Source: Prevotellaceae bacterium (lineage in GTDB: Bacteria > Bacteroidota > Bacteroidia > Bacteroidales > Bacteroidaceae). Taken from it: DNA of 64,000 nucleotides. The translations under genes were made by a program, and so were the position numbers. Within the stretch, counting starts at the first letter, position 1; every line of letters starts with the position of its first letter. Below, piece after piece: positions 57,152 through 64,000 of the stretch. Below the pieces are notes generated by a model. The model worked only from the letters and a program-made list of their open reading frames with translations, was not told the DNA's origin and did no database searches. The stretch is taken from the NCBI GenBank assembly GCA_031262085.1, contig JAISIN010000097.1, positions 1 to 64,000 on the forward strand. Direction: 5' to 3'.

Positions 57152-57397
57152 CGGAAGAACTATTCCGGCAGCGTTGAATCGACACCGTGTTCGCGCTATC
57201 AGGTATCGAGCGTGCTTGGCGATAATACCGGTGACACCATCGTAGACAGACTTATTGCAGAGATGAAAGATTCGATGACCGTCAACATTGCCTATCATGC
57301 CAATGATCCTTCTGTGGAGATGTCACTCAATAGGGATATACGTCACTACAAAAATTTTGCCCGTTTTATATGGCACAGTTCTTATCATAGGGAATAA
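57152..57397 (+). pseudogene. Unrecognised ORF or gene remnant
   Basis: The frame is open from 57152 to a stop at 57397, with the first usable start being GTG at 57212 (60 residues, including SVLGDNTGDTIVDRLIAEM upstream and across it). The ending HYKNFARFIWHSSYHRE looks protein-like, but I recognise no family. A second frame from ATG at 57138 reads MQVFNGRTIPAALNR before stopping, so it may be a decayed gene. Confidence 0.25.
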
Positions 57398-57401
57398 ATT
57401 C

Positions 57402-57439
57402 ATAAGACCCTTTAATAACTAAATATTAAAGGGTCTTAT
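57402..57439 (-). terminator. Terminator hairpin at the end of katA
   Basis: Perfect 15-bp arms (57402-57416 with 57425-57439), AT at the base and GGGTC core, with an 8-nt loop, 21 bp past the katA stop. AT-rich tails on both sides allow two-way action. Confidence 0.7.
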
Positions 57440-57460
57440 ATCATCCGTGCCTAAAACCAT

Positions 57461-58927
57461 TTATCGGGTCGATTTCAGTGCCTCCTCCAGATCGATGCCC
57501 AGTGCGCGGGCTACTCCGGCGCCGTAGGCGGGATCGGCTTGGTAGCATTGGCGCGCGTGGCGTTGCTTGATGAAGAGTTCGGAATCTGCCATGGCACGGG
57601 CGGTATTCTCGCACGTCACCTGTTGATCTTCTGCCGACATGAGGCGGAAAAGGTCACCCGGCTGCGAATAGTAATCGTCGTCGAACTCGCGTTCTATGTA
57701 GTTGAACACATCGCCGTGCACCTTCAAGGGTGGCTCCTTCGTTTCGGGCGATTCTTGCCACTCGCCGTAGCTGTTGGGTTCGTATCCCAAGGTACCTCCG
57801 TAGTTACCATCGACGCGCATGGCACCGTCGCGGTGATAAGCATGGAACGGGCAACGGGGACGATTCACCGGAATCTGTTCGTGGTTCACCCCTAAGCGGT
57901 AGCGCTGGGCATCGCCGTAGGAGAAGAGGCGCCCTTGCAACATTTTGTCGGGCGATAAGCCGATCCCTTCGACTAAGTTCTGCGGATTGAAAGCCGCCTG
58001 TTCTACTTCGGCAAAGTAGTTTTCGGGGTTGCGGTTCAGTTCGAGCACTCCCACGTCGATAAGGGGAAACTCCTTGTGCGACCACACTTTCGTCAGGTCG
58101 AACGGATTGATGCGGTAGTTGTCTGCCTCTTCTTCGGTCATGAGCTGAATTTTGAAATTCCAACGCGGGAAGTCTCCACGTTCGATGCTCTCGTAGAGGT
58201 CGCGTTGATGCGATTCACGGTCTTTGGCTACAATGGCTTCGGCTTCGGCATCGGTCAGGTTTTTGATGCCTTGTTGCGTCTTGAGGTGGAACTTCACCCA
58301 GATGCGCTTGTTTGCGGCATCGAGGAAGCTGTAAGTGTGGCTGCCGTAGCCGTTCATGTGGCGATACGAGTAGGGTAATCCGCGTGGACTCATCGTGATG
58401 GTGATTTGGTGGAGCGCTTCGGGCAGTAGCGTCCAGAAATCCCAGTTGCTGTTGGCGCTGCGTAGGTTGGTACGCGGGTCGCGCTTAATGGCATGATTCA
58501 AGTCGGGAAACTTCAGCGGGTCGCGCAGGAAGAAGACCGGTGTATTGTTGCCCACCAAGTCCCAGTTGCCGGCTTCGGTGTAGAACTTGATGGCAAATCC
58601 GCGGATGTCGCGTTCGGCATCGGCGGCGCCACGTTCGCCGGCTACGGTCGAGAAGCGTACGAAGCAATCGGTTTTCTTGCCCACTTGGCTGAAGATAGCA
58701 GCGCGGGTGTACTTGGTGATGTCGTGGGTAACGGTAAACGTGCCGTAAGCGCCCGAGCCTTTGGCGTGCATACGTCGTTCGGGGATTACTTCGCGGTCGA
58801 AGTGTGCCAGTTTTTCAATAAGCCAAGGGTCTTGCATCATTACCGGACCGCGCGGTCCGGCGGTCTGTGTGTTCTGATTGTCGGCAACGGGGCGACCGTT
58901 GGCATTGGTCAGTTTCTTTGATTCCAT
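57461..58927 (-). CDS. katA: Monofunctional catalase
   Basis: 488 residues, small-subunit clade. The distal heme His is in [14 protein letters not shown] near 50-63, the Asn in [12 protein letters not shown] near 124-135, and the proximal heme Tyr in [14 protein letters not shown] near 333-346. It breaks down hydrogen peroxide and needs heme. Its presence suggests an aerotolerant anaerobe. The promoter box is at 58991-58998 and a hairpin follows the gene. Confidence 0.97.
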   Translation of the reverse strand: MESKKLTNANGRPVADNQNTQTAGPRGPVMMQDPWLIEKLAHFDREVIPERRMHAKGSGAYGTFTVTHDITKYTRAAIFSQVGKKTDCFVRFSTVAGERGAADAERDIRGFAIKFYTEAGNWDLVGNNTPVFFLRDPLKFPDLNHAIKRDPRTNLRSANSNWDFWTLLPEALHQITITMSPRGLPYSYRHMNGYGSHTYSFLDAANKRIWVKFHLKTQQGIKNLTDAEAEAIVAKDRESHQRDLYESIERGDFPRWNFKIQLMTEEEADNYRINPFDLTKVWSHKEFPLIDVGVLELNRNPENYFAEVEQAAFNPQNLVEGIGLSPDKMLQGRLFSYGDAQRYRLGVNHEQIPVNRPRCPFHAYHRDGAMRVDGNYGGTLGYEPNSYGEWQESPETKEPPLKVHGDVFNYIEREFDDDYYSQPGDLFRLMSAEDQQVTCENTARAMADSELFIKQRHARQCYQADPAYGAGVARALGIDLEEALKSTR

Positions 58928-58990
58928 AGGTGTTTTCCTTTCCTTTTTTTAGTTAGTAAATAAATGAATATACGAAAAATGTCAATAAGA

Positions 58991-58998
58991 CAAAGATA
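58991..58998 (-). promoter_or_regulatory. -7 box of katA
   Basis: TATCTTTG on the minus strand, 64 bp upstream of the ATG. I could not define an OxyR site by eye. Confidence 0.6.
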
Positions 58999-59126
58999 TC
59001 TCTTATATAACAACCTGTTCGGTATAATGGTTTTCCTAATAGGTAAAAAAAGAAGAAGGGAATCTGCCTGATGTCGTGAATGCTTTTACAGGAAAAGTCA
59101 AGTCACCAATTGTCAGTTCTCAATAG

Positions 59127-59597
59127 TCAATTGTCAATTCTCATTAGTTTCATCCCCTCTGGAATGAACTGACCGACCTCTTTGCCGAAGTGCAGCAATT
59201 CGCGCACCATGGTAGAGCTGACGCAGGTCAACTCGGGTTCGGTGAAGAGCAGGATGGTTTCTACACCGGTGAGTTTGCGATTGATATCTGCCATGGTTTC
59301 TTCATATTCGAAATCCTTCACCGTGCGAATGCCGCGTACAATAAAGCCCGCATGGTAACGAAGTGCAAGGTCGACGGTGAGGTCGTCGTAAGAGGTAACC
59401 TTGATGCGTGGCTCGTTGGCGTAGTAACGGTGTATCATGGCGGTACGCTCGTCTATATTATAAAAGGTGTGCTTGCTCTCGCTCACGGCAATGCCAATAA
59501 TCACCTCGTCCATGAAGGTGAGTGTACGCTTCACGACAGAGGCGTGTCCGACGGTGAAGGGGTCGAACGTTCCTGGAAAGATGGCGCAGCGGTTCAT
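59127..59597 (-). CDS. coaD: Phosphopantetheine adenylyltransferase
   Basis: 156 residues. It carries the nucleotidyltransferase motif [16 protein letters not shown] near 8-23, [15 protein letters not shown] near 84-98 and [10 protein letters not shown] near 125-134. It makes dephospho-CoA from 4'-phosphopantetheine and ATP. Its start overlaps the parE stop by 4 bp, so the two are translationally coupled. Confidence 0.96.
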   Translation of the reverse strand: MNRCAIFPGTFDPFTVGHASVVKRTLTFMDEVIIGIAVSESKHTFYNIDERTAMIHRYYANEPRIKVTSYDDLTVDLALRYHAGFIVRGIRTVKDFEYEETMADINRKLTGVETILLFTEPELTCVSSTMVRELLHFGKEVGQFIPEGMKLMRIDN

Positions 59598-61483
59598 GAG
59601 GCAAGGTCTTCTTCGATGACGAGGTTGTCGATGATGAACGATTGCCGTTCCATGGTGTTCTTGCCCATGTAGAAGGCGAGCAGCTCTTTCACCAAGTCTT
59701 CTTTGCGAAGTTTGACCTGCTCTAATCGTATATCCTTGCCAATGAAGTGCTGAAACTCGTCGGGAGAGATTTCGCCCAATCCTTTGAATCGGGTGATTTC
59801 GGGGTTGGGACTAAGCGCTTCGATGGCGGCTATGCGCTCCTCTTCGGAGTAGCAGTACAGGGTTGTCTTCTTGTTGCGCACGCGGAAGAGGGGCGTTTGC
59901 AGGATGTAGACATGTCCTTTCTTGATGAGGTCGGGAAAGAATTGCAGGAAGAAGGTGATCATGAGCAGGCGGATGTGCATGCCGTCGACATCGGCATCGG
60001 TAGCAACAATGACCTTGTTGTAGCGCAGTCCTTCGATACCCTCTTCGATATTGAGGGCAGCTTGCAGCAGGTTGAACTCTTCGTTTTCGTATACTACTTT
60101 CTTAGTCAATCCGAACGAGTTGAGAGGCTTACCGCGCAGGCTGAACACCGCTTGCGTGTTTACGTCGCGGCTCTTGGTGATGGAGCCGCTGGCAGAATCT
60201 CCCTCGGTGATGAAGATGCAGGAGGCTTCCGACAGTTCCAGCTCTCTCTCTTTCGCTTTGGTGTCGTTGAAGTGGTAGCGACAGTCGCGCAACTTTCGGT
60301 TGTGCATATTGGCTTTCTTGGCGCGTTCGCGTGCCAGCTTGGTGACGCCGGCAATGGCTTTGCGCTCCTTTTCAGATTCTTGTATCTTGGCAAGCAGCAC
60401 CTCGGCTACGAGCGGGTTCTTGTGGAGGAAGTTGTCGACTTCGGTCTTGATGAAGTCGCCCACATATTTGTTGACGCTGATGCCACCCGGCGACATGGCA
60501 GGCGATCCGAGCTTGGTCTTGGTCTGCCCCTCGAACTGTGGCTCTTCTACGTTGATGGCTATGGCAGCTACCAAGCCGTTGCGGATGTCGGAATAATCCA
60601 TGTTCTTGTTGTAGAACTCTTTGATGGTGCGGGCAATGTGCTCCTTGAGGGCACTTTGGTGGGTGCCGCCTTGGGTGGTATGCTGTCCGTTGACAAACGA
60701 GTAGTACTCTTCTCCGTACTGGTTGGTGTGGGTAAAGGCGATTTCGATCTCTTCGCCCTTGAGGTGCACGATGGGGTATAGCCCCTGCGAGGTCATGTTG
60801 TCGTTGAGCAAATCTTCCAAGCCGTGGCGGGAAACGATGCGCTGACCGTTGTAGACGATGGACAGTCCGGTGTTCAGATAGGTGTAGTTGCGGAGCAGTG
60901 TCTCTACGAAGGTGCTTTGGAAGGAGTAGTTCTGGAAGAGTGTGTTGTCCGGCTCGAAGAAGATGTAGGTGCCGTTGGGTTCGTCGCTCTCTGTAGTAGT
61001 ATCTTCGCGCAGCTCTCCGCGTTCGAAGATGGCGGTGCGCACTTTGTTATCGCGATAGCTCCGCACTTCGAATCGGGAGCTGAGGGCGTTGACCGCTTTC
61101 ACGCCGACGCCGTTCAGTCCGACGCTCTTCTTGAATGCTTTGTTGTCGTACTTACCGCCGGTGTTGAGCTTGCTCACCGCTTCGATGAGTTTGCCTTGCG
61201 GAATGCCTCTGCCGTAGTCGCGCACGCATACGCGCAGATTCTCTTCGATGGTTATCTCTATGCGTTTGCCGGCGCCCATTTTAAACTCGTCGATGCTGTT
61301 ATCCATTACCTCTTTGAGTAGCACGTAGATGCCGTCGTCATTTTGTGAACCGTCGCCTAATCTGCCGATATACATGCCCGAGCGGGTACGGATATGGTCC
61401 ATATCGTCGAGGTGGCGGATGTTGTCTTCGTCATACTTCACTGTGCCCTCGTCTTCAGGCAGGAGAATTTCTTCGTCTATCAT
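59594..61483 (-). CDS. parE: DNA topoisomerase IV subunit B (ParE-type)
   Basis: 629 residues. GHKL ATPase motifs [24 protein letters not shown] and [40 protein letters not shown] and [14 protein letters not shown]-terminal [16 protein letters not shown]. The [13 protein letters not shown] form separates it from GyrB at 18482-20443. It is the ATPase half of the decatenating enzyme; no parC is seen here. coaD follows with a 4-bp overlap. Confidence 0.94.
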   Translation of the reverse strand: MIDEEILLPEDEGTVKYDEDNIRHLDDMDHIRTRSGMYIGRLGDGSQNDDGIYVLLKEVMDNSIDEFKMGAGKRIEITIEENLRVCVRDYGRGIPQGKLIEAVSKLNTGGKYDNKAFKKSVGLNGVGVKAVNALSSRFEVRSYRDNKVRTAIFERGELREDTTTESDEPNGTYIFFEPDNTLFQNYSFQSTFVETLLRNYTYLNTGLSIVYNGQRIVSRHGLEDLLNDNMTSQGLYPIVHLKGEEIEIAFTHTNQYGEEYYSFVNGQHTTQGGTHQSALKEHIARTIKEFYNKNMDYSDIRNGLVAAIAINVEEPQFEGQTKTKLGSPAMSPGGISVNKYVGDFIKTEVDNFLHKNPLVAEVLLAKIQESEKERKAIAGVTKLARERAKKANMHNRKLRDCRYHFNDTKAKERELELSEASCIFITEGDSASGSITKSRDVNTQAVFSLRGKPLNSFGLTKKVVYENEEFNLLQAALNIEEGIEGLRYNKVIVATDADVDGMHIRLLMITFFLQFFPDLIKKGHVYILQTPLFRVRNKKTTLYCYSEEERIAAIEALSPNPEITRFKGLGEISPDEFQHFIGKDIRLEQVKLRKEDLVKELLAFYMGKNTMERQSFIIDNLVIEEDLAS

Positions 61484-61500
61484 ATTCTGTTATTATTTTG

Positions 61501-61675
61501 CTATTCTATCTCGGGGTATGCCTTCATTTCGTTGGCAATAAGCATCAGCCCGTTGCCCCATTGGTCGATGATGCCCAATCGTTTGAATACGGTGGCGATT
61601 ACTTTTTCGAATCTCTTTTTTCAATTCGAGGTGGCGCCTTTCGGGTTGGCAGATAATCTCTTCAATCGTCGTCAT
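61501..61675 (-). pseudogene. Deleted, frameshifted AlbA_2/DUF4-type gene remnant
   Basis: On the minus strand the ATG at 61675 opens TTIEEIICQPERRHLELKKE, the usual entry of an AlbA_2 (schlafen-like) protein. A different frame downstream, ending at the TAG at 61501-61503, reads VIATVFKRLGIIDQWGNGL and LIANEMKAYPEIE, the usual end of this family before its winged helix. The several hundred residues between are missing. It is therefore a broken gene of a putative transcriptional regulator. Confidence 0.65.
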
Positions 61676-61687
61676 ATGGGGTGATGC

Positions 61688-62824
61688 TTATTTAATCTCC
61701 TTAATAAACGCGCGGCGGCGCTTGTGCTGTTCGGTACGGAAGTATTCCCATTGTGCCTGCACTTTGCCGTTCATCTCCAGTTCGGGGTTGCTTTCGGCAT
61801 ATTCGAAGCCCAATTGCTGATATACGTGTATGAGGTCGGTAAATATCAGGGCATTGATGCCTTTGTTTTGATATTCGGGTTTGACAGCCACCAGTAGCAA
61901 ATCGAGCACTTTGGAGCGGCGTTTCATAAAGAGTGCCTTCAGCAGGTAGTACCATCCTAAGGGGAGCAGTCGCCCGTGTGCCTTTTGCAAGGCTATCGAG
62001 AGCGATGGCATGGAGATGCCGGCGGCGATGAGTGTGCCGTCGGCTTCGGTGATGAGGCTGACCATGCGCAGGTCGAGCACCGAGAGATACATCTTGATGT
62101 ATTGCGTAATTTGTCCTTGGGACAGCGCCGAGTAGCCGAATAGCGGCTTGTAGGCTTCGTTCATCAGGTCGAAGATGGCTTGTCCGTATTCGCGGGCAAT
62201 CTTTCGGCGCGAGGTGAACTTCTTGATTTGCAGATTGTACTTGCGTTGTACCAAGTTAGCGATGCGGAGGTGTTTGTCGGGGATCGTGTCGGGGATATAT
62301 ATCTTGAACTCCACCCAGTCGGCTTCTTTCTCGAATCCGAGGTGCTCGAAGTGCGATTGATAGTAGGGATAGTTATACGTAGTTGACATGGTGCTGAGTT
62401 GGTCGAACCCTTCGATAAGGGTACCCTCGGCATCGAAGTCGGTAAAGCCCAGCGGACCTTGTATGTGTGTCATGCCCCGCGCTTTGCCCCATTCTTCCAC
62501 GGCATTGATGAGCGCGGCAGATACCTCCGGATTGTCAATGAAATCGATCCATCCGAAGCGGACGATTTGTCTGTTCCACGTTTCGTTGGCACGGCTATTG
62601 ATAATGGCTGCTACCCGACCCACTATTTTCCCGTCGCGATAAGCCAGGAAGTAGTCGGCTTCGCAAAACTCGAAGGCAGCATTCTTCTTCTTGTTGAAGG
62701 TGTTGAGCATGTCGTCGAAGAGGTCGGGAACGGAGTAGGGATTCTTCTTGTACATGTGGTAGTTGAAGCGGATAAAGCGATTCAGTTCCCGTCGGGTAGT
62801 GACTTTTTTAATAGTGGTTGCCAT
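61688..62824 (-). CDS. GNAT-fold N-acetyltransferase-like protein
   Basis: 378 residues. An N-terminal GNAT-like segment (EADYFLAYRDGKIVGRVAAI near 55-74) and a second near the C-terminus (LLVAVKPEYQNKGINALIF near 310-328) suggest two GNAT-type halves. Related proteins are widespread in Bacteroidota without a proven substrate. No membrane segment. The promoter box is at 62848-62855; the AlbA_2 remnant follows. Confidence 0.7.
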   Translation of the reverse strand: MATTIKKVTTRRELNRFIRFNYHMYKKNPYSVPDLFDDMLNTFNKKKNAAFEFCEADYFLAYRDGKIVGRVAAIINSRANETWNRQIVRFGWIDFIDNPEVSAALINAVEEWGKARGMTHIQGPLGFTDFDAEGTLIEGFDQLSTMSTTYNYPYYQSHFEHLGFEKEADWVEFKIYIPDTIPDKHLRIANLVQRKYNLQIKKFTSRRKIAREYGQAIFDLMNEAYKPLFGYSALSQGQITQYIKMYLSVLDLRMVSLITEADGTLIAAGISMPSLSIALQKAHGRLLPLGWYYLLKALFMKRRSKVLDLLLVAVKPEYQNKGINALIFTDLIHVYQQLGFEYAESNPELEMNGKVQAQWEYFRTEQHKRRRAFIKEIK

Positions 62825-62847
62825 AGTTGTTGAATACTAAAATTGCG

Positions 62848-62855
62848 CAAAGATA
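62848..62855 (-). promoter_or_regulatory. -7 box of the GNAT-like gene
   Basis: TATCTTTG on the minus strand, 23 bp upstream of the ATG. Confidence 0.65.
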
Positions 62856-62899
62856 GCTATTAATTATGAATAGCGCTTGCAGGGGTGGGTGTAAATGTC

Positions 62900-63856
62900 T
62901 TATGCTTGATAGATAAGCACAGTTGTATACGCTACATAAGCCAACACCATGATGCTGCCTTCGACACGTGTGATGGTGCGTTTGGCAAAGAAAAGCCCGA
63001 AGAACCAGAGCAGAATGCCCGAACCTACAAGCGTGAGCAGGTCGAGGTTGGTGATGCCCGTAACACCGAGCGGCATAATCGACGCACTACATCCCAGCAC
63101 GAAGAAGATATTAAACAGGTTGCTGCCTATCACATTGCCGATGGCTATCTCGGGGTTCTTCTTCAGAGCGGCTACAATAGAGGTGGCAAGTTCGGGCAGT
63201 GAGGTGCCTCCTGCCACTAATGTCAGTCCGATGACCGATTCGCTCACACCTAAGCTGCGGGCTATGCCGCCGGCACCGTCTACAAAGAGCGAACCACCGC
63301 AGATGAGCGCTGCCAAGCCTCCTATTATATATAGCGCAGAGCGCCATGCGGGCATCTCTTTGATCTCTTCCTCTTCATCGCCCTCCTCTTTGTTACCCGC
63401 AATGGCGAAGGTGTATCCCAAAAATATAGCGAAGAAGCAGAGCAGTACCAGTCCGTCGGTAATGCTAAGCGTATTCTTGCTGTCGCCATCCAGTAACACG
63501 TCGTTGGCGATGACCAGCAACACCACCGACGATAGGATGCACAGCGGAATCTCTTTCTTCAGTGTGTTGCGCGAAATGACGATGGGGGCAAAGAGTGCGG
63601 TGCAGCCCACAATCATCAGTGTGTTGAAGATGTTACTACCCACTACATTACCGATGGCAATGTCGGCGCTGCCTTTGATGGCAGACGATACGCTGACGGT
63701 CAGCTCGGGAGCGGAGGTACCGAACGCCACGATAGTTAGCCCGATAACAATAGAAGGAATATGGAAACGTTTGGCTACGGCAGCAGCGCCGTCGGTCAGT
63801 CCGTTGGCGCCGACAAGGATGAGGACAAGTCCTCCGATAAGAAGCAAGATGTTCAT
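62900..63856 (-). CDS. Na+/Ca2+ exchanger family protein (YrbG-like)
   Basis: 318 residues, about ten helices arranged as two inverted halves. The alpha repeats are present: GTSAPELTVSVSSAIKG with GNVVGSNIFNTLMI near 48-78, and GTSLPELATSIVAALKK with GNVIGSNLFNIFFVLG near 212-250. An acidic loop (KEEGDEEEEIKEM) joins the halves. It exchanges Ca2+ for Na+ at the inner membrane. The promoter box is at 63879-63886. Confidence 0.93.
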   Translation of the reverse strand: MNILLLIGGLVLILVGANGLTDGAAAVAKRFHIPSIVIGLTIVAFGTSAPELTVSVSSAIKGSADIAIGNVVGSNIFNTLMIVGCTALFAPIVISRNTLKKEIPLCILSSVVLLVIANDVLLDGDSKNTLSITDGLVLLCFFAIFLGYTFAIAGNKEEGDEEEEIKEMPAWRSALYIIGGLAALICGGSLFVDGAGGIARSLGVSESVIGLTLVAGGTSLPELATSIVAALKKNPEIAIGNVIGSNLFNIFFVLGCSASIMPLGVTGITNLDLLTLVGSGILLWFFGLFFAKRTITRVEGSIMVLAYVAYTTVLIYQA

Positions 63857-63878
63857 TGGGTTGTAATTATGTAGGGCG

Positions 63879-63886
63879 CAAAGATA
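63879..63886 (-). promoter_or_regulatory. -7 box of the Na+/Ca2+ exchanger gene
   Basis: TATCTTTG on the minus strand, 22 bp upstream of the ATG. Confidence 0.65.
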
Positions 63887-63971
63887 AGCAGAATTTGCAA
63901 AAGATTACCGCTTTGAACTCACCGAAACGAGTAGAAAAATTGAAAAGAATCCCTTTCTCTCAAACAACAAG

Positions 63972-64000
63972 ATGAATGGGAAGATTATTTTGATGATTAT
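63972..64000 (+). CDS. Possible start of a gene running out of the window
   Basis: An ATG at 63972 opens a frame that reads MNGKIILMI before the window ends. Too short to identify. Confidence 0.2.

Noticed and set aside
59101..59150. CAATTGTCAGTTCTCAATAGTCAATTG-like repeats after coaD as a mobile element end
   Set aside because: Short AT-rich CAATTGTCA-type runs are common Bacteroidales intergenic simple repeats; there are no inverted ends or target duplication.
59747..60781. Plus-strand ORF of 344 codons
   Set aside because: Antisense to parE, with no domain signature.
61493..61675. Intact 60-codon gene
   Set aside because: Only its start looks like a real protein; the rest is out of frame relative to a family-typical C-terminus, so it is called a pseudogene.

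Overview
This window looks like ordinary chromosome from a member of the Bacteroidales, most likely near Tannerella/Parabacteroides. Evidence: promoters of the Bacteroidetes type (TAnnTTTG at -7, TTTG/TTG near -33) stand before many genes; the gene set is typical (sufBCD, recJ-recQ, DUF3822-rsmD, TolC-RND-MFP, YjjG, AXE1 esterase); and one operon matches in outline the MurNAc/peptidoglycan salvage genes known from Tannerella. G+C is roughly half. No phage, plasmid, CRISPR array or intact insertion sequence is visible. The genus is an inference.

Layout. 1-5608 (+): the end of an AAA/PD-(D/E)XK protein, then sbcD-sbcC. 5908-18415 (-): a nine-gene operon with one recognisable promoter: NamZ exo-muramidase, sodium:solute symporter (MurT-like), large secreted amidase, GT2-like protein, DUF4922 protein, SpoIID/LytB protein, AmpG-like permease, DUF5009/NagX-like membrane protein and BadF/BadG sugar kinase (MurK-like). 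It reads as a pathway that strips, cuts, imports and phosphorylates peptidoglycan sugars. 18482-21872: gyrB, rpsT, tRNA-Glu and recO. 21878-25571 (-): aquaporin, a GH5 lipoprotein and a second AAA/PD-(D/E)XK protein. 25572-26620 is gene-free and repeat-rich. 26621-32223 (-): a tripartite RND efflux operon. 32273-35971 (-): sufBCD. 36116-41559: small membrane proteins, YjjG, a coiled-coil lipoprotein, rsmI, tdk and an AXE1-type esterase. 41851-45510 (+): recJ and recQ. 45518-49285 (+): two SGNH hydrolase-like proteins and an MBOAT acyltransferase, probably a surface O-acylation module. 49340-54844: cvpA, a TPR protein, topB and a RecD-like helicase. 54941-56951 (+): a conserved hypothetical, DUF3822 and rsmD. 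57461-63886 (-): katA, coaD, parE, a broken AlbA_2-family gene, a GNAT-like protein and a Na+/Ca2+ exchanger.

The main surprises lie between genes. (1) Two copies of an element of about 170-190 bp (5672-5860 and 49878-50045, opposite strands) share conserved flanks around an array of 22-bp units, and they differ in length by about one unit. A more diverged 22-bp-period array lies at 26415-26540. (2) Two copies of a compact transcription unit (51215-51361 and 56988-57128) each carry a -33/-7 promoter with an exact 19-nt spacer, a conserved leader of about 60 nt and a perfect intrinsic terminator. One lies just before topB; the other has no gene downstream, which suggests a repeated small RNA. 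(3) A 21-bp sequence occurs as an inverted pair in a 108-bp MITE-like element flanked by near-identical 12-bp direct repeats, and again across the last codons and stop of rsmD. (4) A frameshifted remnant of an AlbA_2/DUF4-type gene lies between parE and its upstream neighbour.
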